A stretch of DNA of 64,000 nucleotides. It comes from Streptomyces sp. SID8374 (lineage in GTDB: Bacteria > Actinomycetota > Actinomycetes > Streptomycetales > Streptomycetaceae). This document shows, in pieces, positions 41,085 to 50,013 of the stretch (positions are counted from its first letter, which is position 1; every line of letters begins with the position of its first letter). Location of the stretch: contig NZ_WWGH01000001.1 in NCBI RefSeq assembly GCF_009865135.1, positions 3,968,001 through 4,032,000 on the forward strand, written 5' to 3'. The notes below the pieces were generated by a model. It was given only the letters and a program-made list of their open reading frames with translations. It made no database searches and had not been told where the DNA came from. A program made the position numbers and the translations under genes.

Positions 41085-42377
41085 TCAGGCCGCCGGATCG
41101 GCGCCGGTGGGAGCCGGGACGGTGGCCGGGGCCGGCGCCTCCTCGGCCTCCACCACCGGCCGGTGGGCGGGGAATCCGGCCTTGCGGGCGTAGAGCACGA
41201 CCGCGATCACCGGCAGCAGGAGCAGCAGGACCGTCCACGGGAAGGACTCGCTGCCCAGGGTGTCCAGCAGGATGCCGCCGACGATGCCGCCGCCCGCCAT
41301 CGCGACGTTCCAGAGCGTGACGAGCATCGCCTGCGCGGCATCGGCCGACTCGCCGCCCGCGTCACCGACGGCGGTCTGGAGGAGGGTGGGCACACCACCC
41401 CAGCCAAGGCCCCAGAGCACCGCCGCCACATAGACGAGGGCGGTGGTGTCGGAGAGGACGGCCAGCAGCAGCGAGGCCACGGCGACCAGCAGCGCGCCGC
41501 CGACGGTGAGACCGCGCAGCCGCCGGTTGATCTGCGCGCCGACGATCCAGATGCTCGCCAGCGAGGCGGCGCCGAAGACGAGGAGCACCAGGCCGGTGGA
41601 GCTGCCGAGGCCCAGGTCCTTGAGGTACGTGGCGATGTACGCGTACAGGATGGTGTGCGCCAGCACGAAGACCAGCGTGACGAAGAGGACCGGGGTGACG
41701 CCCGGGATGGTCAGGGTCCGCAGCAGCTTCGGCCGCTCGCCGCGCTCCTGGCCGGGGAAGTCCGGTACGCCCACGAAGATCCACACCAGCAGGACGACCG
41801 TGAGCACGGTCATCGACAGGAACGCCACGCGCCAGCCGAGCCACTCGCCGAGGAACGTTCCGGCGGGTACGCCGAGGGAGAGCGCGACGGGGATACCGGC
41901 CATGGCGATGGCCATCGCCTTGCCCTGGAGGTGTACGGGGGCCAGGCGGCGGGCGTACCCGGCGAGCAGGGCCCAGGCGAGGCCGGCGGCGACACCGGCG
42001 ACGAACCGCGCCACCATCGTCAGCTCGTAGACCGACGACAGGGCCGTCACGGTGTTGGCAAGGGCGAACCCGGCCATGGCCGTGAGCAGCAGCTTCTTCC
42101 GCTGCCAGCCCGCGGTGGCGGCGGTGAGCGGGATCGCGGTGAGGGCGGTGCCGATGGCGTAGACGGTGACGGTCTGGCCGGTCGCGGACTGGCTCACCCG
42201 CAGGTCCTCGCTCATCGCGGGCAGCAGACCGGCCGGGAGGGTCTCGGTGAGGCAGGTGATGAAGACGGCGGTGGCCAGGGCCAGCAGGGCGAAGAGCGGA
42301 AGCTTCTGCTGGTCCTCGCCCCCGCCCTTGGGGTCCGGTGCCGCAGCGGCGGGCGCCGTGTCGGGTGCGGTGCTCAT
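41085..42377 (-). CDS. MFS drug/sugar efflux-type transporter
   Basis: A 430-residue protein with 12 predicted membrane helices and Pro/Ala-rich cytoplasmic ends (1-22, 405-430). FITCLTETLPAGLLPAMSEDL in helix 1 and GWQRKKLLLTAMAGFAL for the loop 2-3 motif place it with AraJ/CmlA-like exporters. It likely pumps a small molecule out with proton antiport. It ends at a strong terminator and is followed upstream by the degenerate SDR gene on the same strand (54-bp gap), so the two may share a transcript. A link with a natural product is possible, but nothing names the cargo. Confidence 0.88.
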   Translation of the reverse strand: MSTAPDTAPAAAAPDPKGGGEDQQKLPLFALLALATAVFITCLTETLPAGLLPAMSEDLRVSQSATGQTVTVYAIGTALTAIPLTAATAGWQRKKLLLTAMAGFALANTVTALSSVYELTMVARFVAGVAAGLAWALLAGYARRLAPVHLQGKAMAIAMAGIPVALSLGVPAGTFLGEWLGWRVAFLSMTVLTVVLLVWIFVGVPDFPGQERGERPKLLRTLTIPGVTPVLFVTLVFVLAHTILYAYIATYLKDLGLGSSTGLVLLVFGAASLASIWIVGAQINRRLRGLTVGGALLVAVASLLLAVLSDTTALVYVAAVLWGLGWGGVPTLLQTAVGDAGGESADAAQAMLVTLWNVAMAGGGIVGGILLDTLGSESFPWTVLLLLLPVIAVVLYARKAGFPAHRPVVEAEEAPAPATVPAPTGADPAA

Positions 42378-42431
42378 GGGGTGTGCTCCAGGTTTCCGGA
42401 TGGGAGGTGCGGGATGCGGGGACGGAGGGGT

Positions 42432-43088
42432 TCAGGGGCGGCCGAGGCCGCCGTCGACGGGGAGCCGGGCGCCGGTGGTGAACGTCGCCTCCGTGGCCAG
42501 GAAGAGCGCGGCGCGGGCCACCTCCTCGGCGGCGCCGAGACGCCCCAGCGGAGGCAGGGGTACGGCGCCGGAGCCCGGCGCCTCGATACAGCCCGGGGCC
42601 ACCGCGTTGACGCGGATGCCCCGCGCGGCGAGTTCGCCGGCGAGCGCCCGTACGGCGTCGGGACACGGGGTGGGTGCGGTCAGGACGACCGCACCGCCGT
42701 CCTCGACGTACGGGAGGAGGGGGCGCGCGGTGGGAATGGCGTCGGCGAAGAGGAGCCCGACGCGGGTGGGGGCTGTGGGGCTTGTGGGGCCGTCCCCCGA
42801 GCCGGTGGGGCCTTCTGCGAGGCCGGTGGGGCTGTTCCCGAGGCCGGTCGTGCCGGTGGTGCCGTCACCTGCGGGGGCGGGTTCCCCGGTGAGGGCGGCC
42901 TCCACGGCGGACGGCGTGACGACGCGCGCGGCGGAGCCGAGTTCGGCGACCGCGTGGGCGCGCTCGGCCTCCGTGCGGGCGGTCAGCAGGACGCTCGCCC
43001 CGCCCTCCACCAGCCGCTTGGCGATGGCCAGGCCGATATCGGTGGCCTCGCCGACGACCAGGGCCTTTCTGCGCGCGTACTTGGTCAT
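42432..43088 (-). CDS. Degenerate short-chain dehydrogenase/reductase-like protein
   Basis: A 218-residue SDR-fold protein. The N-terminal nucleotide motif is altered to VVGEATDIGLAIAKRLVEGG (usual TGxxxGIG), and the C-terminal half has IRVNAVAPGCIEAPG and a typical ending LPVDGGLGRP. The middle is unusual: a 30-residue Gly/Pro/Thr repeat (PTGSGDGPTSPT) replaces core sequence, and the catalytic Ser-Tyr-Lys block expected before GELAARG is missing. It probably has no dehydrogenase activity. The start at 43088 has GGAGGGAG upstream. It is divergent from the AfsR-like regulator gene. Confidence 0.75.
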   Translation of the reverse strand: MTKYARRKALVVGEATDIGLAIAKRLVEGGASVLLTARTEAERAHAVAELGSAARVVTPSAVEAALTGEPAPAGDGTTGTTGLGNSPTGLAEGPTGSGDGPTSPTAPTRVGLLFADAIPTARPLLPYVEDGGAVVLTAPTPCPDAVRALAGELAARGIRVNAVAPGCIEAPGSGAVPLPPLGRLGAAEEVARAALFLATEATFTTGARLPVDGGLGRP

Positions 43089-43242
43089 GGTTGCCGCTCC
43101 CTCCAGGCGCCGCCCGCGGGGACGCATCGCGAAACCGCCCGCGAGGACGACTCTGCGCCCGGCCGCTTCGGAGAACCTTCGGAAAACCTTCGGGCGGGGG
43201 CAGGGGGTGCCCGGAGCCCCGGGGGCCGGTGCCCCGGGCCTG

Positions 43243-43248
43243 TACGGT
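43243..43248 (+). promoter_or_regulatory. -10 element of a probable leaderless promoter for the AfsR-like gene
   Basis: TACGGT ends 7 nt before ATG 43256 with no ribosome site between; this is the same arrangement as at 37895. Confidence 0.45.
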
Positions 43249-43255
43249 GGCGCCT

Positions 43256-46200
43256 ATGCGGTTTGGGGTGCTCGGGCCACTGGCGGTGTGGGACGGCGAG
43301 GGACGGGAAGTCAGGGTCCCCGAGGCCAAGGTCCGGGCCCTGCTGGCGGATCTGCTCGCGAACGACGGGGGGCCGGTCTCCGCCGACCGCCTCATCCACG
43401 ACCTGTGGGGCGACGCGCCTCCGGGCCGGCCCGCGGGCGCGCTCCAGGCCAAGGTCTCCCAGCTGCGCCGGGTCATCGGCCGCGACCGGGTGGTGCGCCA
43501 ACCCCCGGGCTACCGGCTGCGGTTCGACGACGGCGGCGACGAGGTGGACGCCGTACGCTTCCGGGCCCTGGTGGCGCGGGCCCGCCCCGTCCAGGACCCG
43601 CGCGCCCGGGCCGCGCTGCTCACCGAGGCCCTGGAGCTGTGGCGCGGACCGGCGTACGCGGACTTCGCGGACGGCCCCTTCGTACGGGCGGCCGCCCAGC
43701 GCCTCGCTGAGCAGCGGCTCTCCGTACTGGAGGAGCAGGCCCAGGCGCGCCTGGAGGCGGGGGACCACGCGCTCCTCGCCGGGGAGCTGGCCGACCTCGT
43801 CGCGCTCCACCCGCTGCGGGAGCGCCTGCGCGCCGTCCAGATGAGGGCCCTGTACGCGGCGGGCCGCCAGAGCGAGGCGCTCGCGTCGTACGAGGACCTC
43901 CGCGCCCGGCTGGTGGGGGAGCTGGGGGTCGACCCGAGCCCCGAACTGGCCGCGCTGCACCGGGCGGTGCTGCGGCAGGAGCCGGGGCTGAGTGCGGCGA
44001 CCCCCGAAGCCGTGGCCCAGGCGACCGGCACCCCGCCCCCCGGCCCGGCCGCACCCACCCCCGCCCCGCCGCACCACTCCAACCTCCCCGTCCCCCTCAC
44101 CCCCCTCGTGGGCCGCCGTGAGGCCCTCGCCGACCTCTCCCAACTCCTCGCCAGGGCGCGGCTGGTGACGCTCACCGGGCCCGGCGGCGTGGGCAAGACC
44201 CGGCTGGCCGTGGCGGCGGCCACCGCCGAGCGGGACAGGGCGCGGGCGGGCGAACTGGCCGACGGCACCTGGCTGGTGGAGTTCGCCGGTATCCGCTCCG
44301 GCACCCCCGCCGACCTCGCCCAGGTCGTCGCCGCCACCCTCGGCATCCGCGACGACGCCCCCCGCTCCCTGCCCGGCACCGGCCCCGCCACGCCCTCCCT
44401 GCCGCACCGCCTCGCCGCCGCCCTGCGCGACCGCCGCACCCTGCTCGTCCTGGACAACTGCGAGCACGTCGTCGACGCCGCCGCCGAACTCACCGACCTC
44501 CTCCTGCGCACCGCCCCCGGCCTGCGGGTCCTCGCCACCGGGCAGGAGCCGCTCGGCCTGGCGGGCGAGGCGACGTTCCTGGTGGAACCGCTGGAGCCCG
44601 CCGACGCGGTCCGGATGTTCATGGAGCGCGCCGCCGCCGCTGCCCCCGGCTTCCCGCGCGACCCGGAGGCCCCGGACGAGCCGGAGCGCCGGGCGGTCGC
44701 CGAGATCTGCCGCCGCCTCGACGGCATCCCGCTGGCGCTGGAGCTGGCCGCCACGCGCGTACGGGCCCTGGGGGTACAGGAGTTGGCGTCGCGCCTCAAC
44801 GACCGGTTCCGGGTGCTGACCTTCGGGCAGCGCGGCGCCCCGGCCCGCCAGCAGACGCTGCGGGCGGTGATCGACTGGAGCTGGGAGCTGCTCAGCGCGC
44901 CCGAACGCATCGTCCTGCGCCGCCTCGCCGCCCACACCGACGGCTGCGACCTGGCCGCCGCCGAAGCGGTCTGCGCGGGGGACGGCGTGGCCCGGGACGA
45001 GGTGCTGGACCTGGTGACCCGGCTGGTCGACCGGTCGCTGGTGGTCGTGGTGGCCGGGCCCACCGGCCCCCGCTACCGGCTCCTGGAGTCCGTCGCCGCG
45101 TACGCCACCGAGCGGCTCCACGAGATGGAGGACCTCACCGCCGTACGCGACCGCCACCTCCTCCACTACCGGGCCCTGGCCGAACAGGCCGAGCCCCAGC
45201 TGCGCTCCGCCGGGCAGCGGCCCTGGCTGGCCCGGCTGGACGCGGAGGCCGGGAACCTGCGTACGGCACTGGACGAGGCGGTGCGCCGGGCGGGCGCGGG
45301 GGAGCCGGAGGAGGCGGTCCGGCTGGCCACCGCGCTGGCCTGGTGGTGGCTGCTGCGCGGCCGCCTGACCGAGGCCCGCCGCAGCCTGGGTGCGGTGCTC
45401 GCGGCGACCGACGGACCGCCCGAACTGGCCTTGCTCCACTCCGCCTTCGCCCTCCTCACCGGGGACCCGGCCGCAGCCGCCACCACGGCGGACGGCCACG
45501 GCCCCGCCCCCGCGTCCGAGGCCATCCCCGACCCCGTACGCCGGGCCCGCGCGCTCTGGCTCTGCGCGTACGGCCTGTTCAGCGCGGGTCACACGGCCGG
45601 GAGCGGCGAGCTGAACGCCCGCGCCCTCACCCTGTTCACCGCGGCCGGGGACCGGTGGGGAACGGCCGCCGCTCTCGGCCTGCGCGCGACGCTCGCGCTG
45701 GTCTGCGGCGACCTCGCCGGACTCGGCCGCGACGGCACGCGCAGCGCCCTGATCTTCCGCGAACTGGGCGACCGCTGGGGCGAGTTGCAGACCGTCTCGC
45801 CGCTCGCCGCGCTCGCCGAGATCAAGGGCGCATACGAGGACGCCGAGCGCCGCCAGCACGAAGGGCTGCTCATGGCCCGGGAGTTGGGCCTTGAGGCGGA
45901 GGTGTCCGCGCGGCTCTCCGGACTCGGCCGGCTGGCGCTGCTGGCCCGCGACTTCGACCGCGCCCGCGACCTCCACGAACAGGCGCGCCGGATCGCCGCC
46001 GAACAGGGCTACAAGTACGGCGAGATCCACTCCGAGATGGGCCTCGCCCTCGGCGCCCGCCGCTCGGGCGACCTCGACGGGGCCGAGGCCCACCTCCGCC
46101 ACATCCGCGACGGCTACGCCGACGTCTCCTCCCAGGCGGGCGACCACCTCCTCCTGGCCGAGCTCGGCTTCATCGCCGAGCTGCGCGGCGACGCGGAGGG

Positions 46201-46555
46201 GGCGGCTGCCCACCACCTGGAGGGCCTGGAGATCGCCCGCGCCCTCGCCGAGCCCCGCGCCCTGGCCCTTTCCCTGGAGGGCCTGGCGGGCGCGGCCGCC
46301 CTCCCCGGCCACGCCCCCGCCGCCACCCGCGCGGCCGCCCTCCTGGGCGCGGCGGCGGCCGCCCGCCGCCGGGCCGGGGCCCCGCTGCCACCCGCCGAAC
46401 GCGCCGACGTGGACCGCGTCACGGCGGCGGTGCGGGGCGCGCTGGGGGTGGCGGCGTTCACGGAGGCGTACGAGAGGGGCGCCCGGCTGGACCCGGAGGA
46501 GGCGGGCCGCCGGGCCCGTACGGCGCTGGAGGGTGTCCGGCCGATACGCGGCTGA
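43256..46555 (+). CDS. AfsR/SARP-type transcriptional regulator with NB-ARC ATPase and TPR-like domains
   Basis: A 1099-residue multidomain regulator. Order: OmpR-like DNA-binding domain (1-90, MRFGVLGPLAVWDGEGREV); bacterial transcription activation domain (about 95-240, ending ELGVDPSPELAALH); P-loop NTPase of NB-ARC type with Walker A GPGGVGKTRLAV near residue 308, Walker B VLDNCEHV near 400 and GIPLALELAATRVRAL; then helical repeats to the C-terminus. Such proteins switch on antibiotic clusters or development and use ATP hydrolysis as part of the switch. The chosen ATG matches the SARP start; a longer upstream frame lacks similarity. Its target is unknown. Confidence 0.92.
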   Translation: MRFGVLGPLAVWDGEGREVRVPEAKVRALLADLLANDGGPVSADRLIHDLWGDAPPGRPAGALQAKVSQLRRVIGRDRVVRQPPGYRLRFDDGGDEVDAVRFRALVARARPVQDPRARAALLTEALELWRGPAYADFADGPFVRAAAQRLAEQRLSVLEEQAQARLEAGDHALLAGELADLVALHPLRERLRAVQMRALYAAGRQSEALASYEDLRARLVGELGVDPSPELAALHRAVLRQEPGLSAATPEAVAQATGTPPPGPAAPTPAPPHHSNLPVPLTPLVGRREALADLSQLLARARLVTLTGPGGVGKTRLAVAAATAERDRARAGELADGTWLVEFAGIRSGTPADLAQVVAATLGIRDDAPRSLPGTGPATPSLPHRLAAALRDRRTLLVLDNCEHVVDAAAELTDLLLRTAPGLRVLATGQEPLGLAGEATFLVEPLEPADAVRMFMERAAAAAPGFPRDPEAPDEPERRAVAEICRRLDGIPLALELAATRVRALGVQELASRLNDRFRVLTFGQRGAPARQQTLRAVIDWSWELLSAPERIVLRRLAAHTDGCDLAAAEAVCAGDGVARDEVLDLVTRLVDRSLVVVVAGPTGPRYRLLESVAAYATERLHEMEDLTAVRDRHLLHYRALAEQAEPQLRSAGQRPWLARLDAEAGNLRTALDEAVRRAGAGEPEEAVRLATALAWWWLLRGRLTEARRSLGAVLAATDGPPELALLHSAFALLTGDPAAAATTADGHGPAPASEAIPDPVRRARALWLCAYGLFSAGHTAGSGELNARALTLFTAAGDRWGTAAALGLRATLALVCGDLAGLGRDGTRSALIFRELGDRWGELQTVSPLAALAEIKGAYEDAERRQHEGLLMARELGLEAEVSARLSGLGRLALLARDFDRARDLHEQARRIAAEQGYKYGEIHSEMGLALGARRSGDLDGAEAHLRHIRDGYADVSSQAGDHLLLAELGFIAELRGDAEGAAAHHLEGLEIARALAEPRALALSLEGLAGAAALPGHAPAATRAAALLGAAAAARRRAGAPLPPAERADVDRVTAAVRGALGVAAFTEAYERGARLDPEEAGRRARTALEGVRPIRG

Positions 46556-46673
46556 AACAGACCCGCGCGGTCCCCGAAGCACGTTCCTGACCACCCGGAA
46601 GCGCGGTTCCCGGACGCTGGGGTCGTACCCGACCTCCGGTGTACGCGCCCGTGACCGTAGGGAGCCCTGATCC

Positions 46674-47681
46674 GTGCTGACCACAGAGGAGGACCCGGGG
46701 AGGGGCGCCGTCCCCAGCCCGATTCCCCCGCAGACCCGGAGCCCCCGGGCCGAGGACCCCATCCCCACCAAGAAGTCTGCCGGCCGCCGCCTCGCTCTCG
46801 CCGCGCTGCTCTCCGCCGCCCTCATGGCCCTGCACGCGCGGCTCCCCGACACCGCCCTCAACCTGGGCAGCCTCTTCCAGACCCTGCTGCCCTGGACCGG
46901 CCTCGCCGTCCCCGTCCTCCTCGCCCTGGCAGCCGTACGCCGCTCCAGGCTCGCCGCCGTCGCCGTACTCGCCCCCGCCCTGGTCTGGGCATCGCTCCTC
47001 GGCCCCACCCTCATCGACAAGCGGTCCACCGGACATGGCCTCACCGTCCTCAGCCACAACGTCGACGAGGCCAACCCCGACCCGGCCGGAACCGCGCGCG
47101 CCCTGGCCGGGGCGAAGGCAGACGTCCTGGCGCTGGTGGAGCTGTCCCAGGAGTCCGCACCGGTCTACGAGCGAGAGCTGGCCGCCGCCTATCCGCACCA
47201 CACGGTGCTCGGCGGCGTCGGCCTCTGGAGCAGATACCGGCTCTCGGCGGTGGCCGAGGTGGAGATCATGCCGTGGACCCGGGCGATGCGGGCCACGGCG
47301 GCCACCCCCGAGGGGCCCGTAGCCGTCTACGCGGCCCACCTCGCCTCCGTACGCGTATCGGCAGCAGGCTTCACCACCGGCCGCCGCAACGAGGCGGCCC
47401 GCGCGCTGGCCGCAGCCGTACGGGCCGAGACCGCGCCCCGCGTCGTGGTGCTGGGCGACTTCAACGGCACATACCAGGACCGCGCCCTGGCCCCGGTCAC
47501 CTCGCAGCTGCGCTCGGCCCAGCGGGAGGCGGGGAGCGGCTTCGGGTTCACCTACCCGGCCCGGTTCCCGGTCGTGCGGATCGACGACGTACTCGTCAAG
47601 GGCCTGACCCCGCTCGCGTCCTGGACCCTGCCCGCCACGGGTAGCGACCACCGCCCGGTGGCGGCGACGCTGAGGTTCTGA
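46674..47681 (+). CDS. Membrane-bound endonuclease/exonuclease/phosphatase-family hydrolase
   Basis: A 335-residue protein: a 45-residue Pro-rich N-terminus, three hydrophobic helices (about 40-115), then an EEP domain outside. Motifs are VLSHNVDEANP, ADVLALVELSQE, VAVYAAHLAS, VVVLGDFNGTYQD and a final GSDHRPVAATL, covering the metal and catalytic Asp/His positions. EEP proteins cut phosphodiesters in nucleic acids, phospholipids or inositol phosphates; the extracellular placement suggests a secreted phosphodiesterase role. The GTG start at 46674 has GGGAG upstream. It precedes a two-component system on the same strand. Confidence 0.85.
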   Translation: MLTTEEDPGRGAVPSPIPPQTRSPRAEDPIPTKKSAGRRLALAALLSAALMALHARLPDTALNLGSLFQTLLPWTGLAVPVLLALAAVRRSRLAAVAVLAPALVWASLLGPTLIDKRSTGHGLTVLSHNVDEANPDPAGTARALAGAKADVLALVELSQESAPVYERELAAAYPHHTVLGGVGLWSRYRLSAVAEVEIMPWTRAMRATAATPEGPVAVYAAHLASVRVSAAGFTTGRRNEAARALAAAVRAETAPRVVVLGDFNGTYQDRALAPVTSQLRSAQREAGSGFGFTYPARFPVVRIDDVLVKGLTPLASWTLPATGSDHRPVAATLRF

Positions 47682-47694
47682 GCCGCGGGCGGCC

Positions 47695-47700
47695 TACGAT
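47695..47700 (+). promoter_or_regulatory. Candidate -10 box for the two-component operon
   Basis: TACGAT lies 43 bp before the response-regulator start, in a short spacer after the EEP gene. No clear -35 was recognised. Confidence 0.3.
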
Positions 47701-47742
47701 GCGCGAAGCACCCCATTGCTCCCCCACGACCAGGCAGGAACC

Positions 47743-48453
47743 GTGCCGGAACCCCGGGTCCCCGACCCCGTCAGCGTGCTCGTCGTCGAGGACGACGCCA
47801 CGATCCGGCGCGCCGTCCAACTGGCCCTGGAGCGTTACGGCTACCGCGTCGACGTGGCGGCCGACGGGCTCAGCGGCCTGGAGACGTTCCGCGCGGGCGC
47901 GTACGACCTGCTGATCCTGGATGTGATGCTGCCCGAACTGGACGGCATCGGCCTCTGCCACCGCATCCGCGAGGAGAGCCTGGTGCCGGTCCTGATGATG
48001 TCCGCGCGCGGCGACGCGCTGGACGTGGTCGCGGGCCTGGAGGCGGGCGCCGACGACTATGTGGTCAAGCCCGTCGACACCGGCGTCCTGGTGGCCCGCA
48101 TCCGCGCCCTGCTGCGCCGCGTCACCTTCGAACCGTCCCAGAGCCCGCCGCCCGAGGCCCCCGGCCATGTGCTGGTCTTCGGCGACCTGACCGTCGACAC
48201 CCTGGGCATGGAGGTGCACCGGGCCGGGAAGCCCGTACCGCTGACCCCCACCGAACTACGCCTGCTGCTGGAGTTCGCCGCCGCGCCCGGTTCGGTCCTC
48301 GACCGCCGCCGGCTGCTGCGCGAGGTGTGGGACTACGGCTGGGAGGGCGACACCCGGGTCGTCGACCTGTGCGTGCTGCGGCTGCGCAAGAAGATCGGCA
48401 GGGGCAGGATCGAGACCGTACGCGGCTTCGGCTACAAACTCGTCCGCACCTGA
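47743..48453 (+). CDS. OmpR-family response regulator
   Basis: A 236-residue response regulator. Receiver: VLVVEDDATIRRAVQ, phosphoacceptor Asp in LLILDVMLPELDG, and Lys in DDYVVKPVD. Output: winged helix with TPTELRLLLEFAAAPGSVLDR and TRVVDLCVLRLRKKIG. GTG at 47743 has AGGAA upstream and was preferred over a TTG start at 47716. It is followed after 47 bp by its histidine kinase. The pair resembles CseB/CseC-type systems by sequence style, but no sigma-factor gene is adjacent. Target genes are unknown; the downstream protease is one candidate. Confidence 0.93.
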   Translation: MPEPRVPDPVSVLVVEDDATIRRAVQLALERYGYRVDVAADGLSGLETFRAGAYDLLILDVMLPELDGIGLCHRIREESLVPVLMMSARGDALDVVAGLEAGADDYVVKPVDTGVLVARIRALLRRVTFEPSQSPPPEAPGHVLVFGDLTVDTLGMEVHRAGKPVPLTPTELRLLLEFAAAPGSVLDRRRLLREVWDYGWEGDTRVVDLCVLRLRKKIGRGRIETVRGFGYKLVRT

Positions 48454-48500
48454 CGACCGACCGACGACGGACCATCCGACCTACCGACCGACGGATCACC

Positions 48501-49775
48501 ATGGGCCCCCTCAACCCCCGCGCCCTGCGCTGGAAGATCGCCGCCCTCACCGCCACGGCTTGCTGTGCGGTGGCGGCGGTCATCGGCTTCCTGGTCCACG
48601 ACGCGACCCGTGAGCGCGGGCTGCGCGTGGGCCACGACCGCACGATCACCCGGCTCGTCGCGGCCGAGCGCGAGCTGAGCCGTACGGGGAAGGCGCCGCC
48701 CGATGCCGACGTACGGACCCGTCAGGAGCTGCCCGAGCCGCTGGCGCGCGACCTGGCCCGCCAGCCGGACACCGGCGGCTACGCCACCTGGTACGACGCC
48801 GATCCGCCCAACTGGTACTGGATGTGGGGCGCCGTGGCCCTCGGTGACGGTCAAGTCCTCGTCGTACGCGACGACATGAGCACCGAGGTCCGCAGCCTCC
48901 AGCTCCTGGACCGCTCCATCGTGAAGTCCGTCCTCACGGCCCTCGTCTTCGTCGTCCCGCTCGCCGCCCTCGCCACCGAGCCGATCAACCGGCGGCTGCG
49001 CCACGGAGCCCGTACGGCCCGGCGGATCGCGGACGGGGAGCTGGACGCGCGGATCGGGTCGGCCGGGCGGGCCCGCGACGAGATCACCGAGATGTCGGTC
49101 GCCGTCGACGACATGGCCACCGCCCTCCAGCGCAAGCTGGAGAACGAGCGGCGCTTCACCGCCGACGTCGCCCATGAGCTGCGCACCCCGCTGATGGGCC
49201 TGGTCACCGCCGCCGGGCTGCTCCCGGAGAGCGACGAGGCGACCCATCTCGTACGGGACCGGGTGCGCGCCCTGCACGCCCTGATCGAGGACCTGCTGGA
49301 GATCTCCCGCCTGGACGCGGGCGCCGAGCGGGCCCGGCCGGACGCGGTGCCACTGGGGGAGATGGTGGCGGATGTGGTGCGGCGTACGGGGACGGAGACG
49401 GCCGTCACCACCGGGGAGGCCGGGACGGTGGAGACCGACCCGCGCCGGGTGGAGCGGATCGTGGTCAACCTCGTCACCAACGCGCACCGCCACGGCGCTG
49501 CCCCCGTCGAGGTCACCGTCGTCGGCGCCCGGATCTCCGTACGCGACCACGGCCCCGGCTTCCCCGCCGCCCTGCTCGTGCAGGGCCCGCAGCGCTTCCG
49601 CACGGGGGCCGGCGAGCGCGGCCGGGGCCACGGGCTCGGCCTGACCGTTGCCCAGGGCCAGGCCGCGGTCCTCGGCGCCCGCCTGACCTTCGCGAACGAC
49701 CCGGACGGGGGCGGGGCGATCGCGACTCTTGACCTGGGGGCGGGGGCGGGGGCGGGGGCGCCGGGGGAGGGCTGA
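48501..49775 (+). CDS. Sensor histidine kinase
   Basis: A 424-residue membrane kinase: TM1 (about 12-32), extracellular loop (about 35-130, Trp/Tyr-rich near PPNWYWMWG), TM2 (about 138-158), HAMP-like linker, HisKA with phosphorylated His225 in FTADVAHELRTPLMG, and HATPase with N-box NLVTNAHRHG, G1 DHGPGFP and G2 RGHGLGLTVA. It partners the response regulator just upstream. The extreme C-terminus is Gly/Ala-rich. The external signal is unknown; the size of the loop allows direct sensing of a small ligand or envelope stress. Confidence 0.93.
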   Translation: MGPLNPRALRWKIAALTATACCAVAAVIGFLVHDATRERGLRVGHDRTITRLVAAERELSRTGKAPPDADVRTRQELPEPLARDLARQPDTGGYATWYDADPPNWYWMWGAVALGDGQVLVVRDDMSTEVRSLQLLDRSIVKSVLTALVFVVPLAALATEPINRRLRHGARTARRIADGELDARIGSAGRARDEITEMSVAVDDMATALQRKLENERRFTADVAHELRTPLMGLVTAAGLLPESDEATHLVRDRVRALHALIEDLLEISRLDAGAERARPDAVPLGEMVADVVRRTGTETAVTTGEAGTVETDPRRVERIVVNLVTNAHRHGAAPVEVTVVGARISVRDHGPGFPAALLVQGPQRFRTGAGERGRGHGLGLTVAQGQAAVLGARLTFANDPDGGGAIATLDLGAGAGAGAPGEG

Positions 49776-50013
49776 GGGCGCCACACGGCCGACAGCGGCG
49801 CTTCGTGCACTCCACACGACGGCTGTATTGCCGTGCGTGTAAGGGGAGTTGACGCGCGGTCACGTATGTGGCGCGGTCATGACATCTCCCCGGGCGTCCT
49901 TGTCGCGCTCCGGCGCACCCCGCCATCGTCGGATGCGGCGGACGAGACCCCGTACGCCGCATCCCCCCCGGCGCGTGAACCCCTGGCGCGCCACCGTTCG
50001 AGGAGAGTTCTTC

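Noticed and set aside
41852..41864. GGAACGTTCCGGC inside the MFS gene, resembling the LacI operator
   Set aside because: It matches only 13 of the 18 bp, lies in coding sequence, and its codons fit the transporter, so it is most likely chance.
43085..47074. Very long minus-strand open frame opposite the AfsR-like gene
   Set aside because: It mirrors the real coding strand in high-GC DNA, has Arg/Gly/Gln-rich sequence without domains, and spans two real genes.
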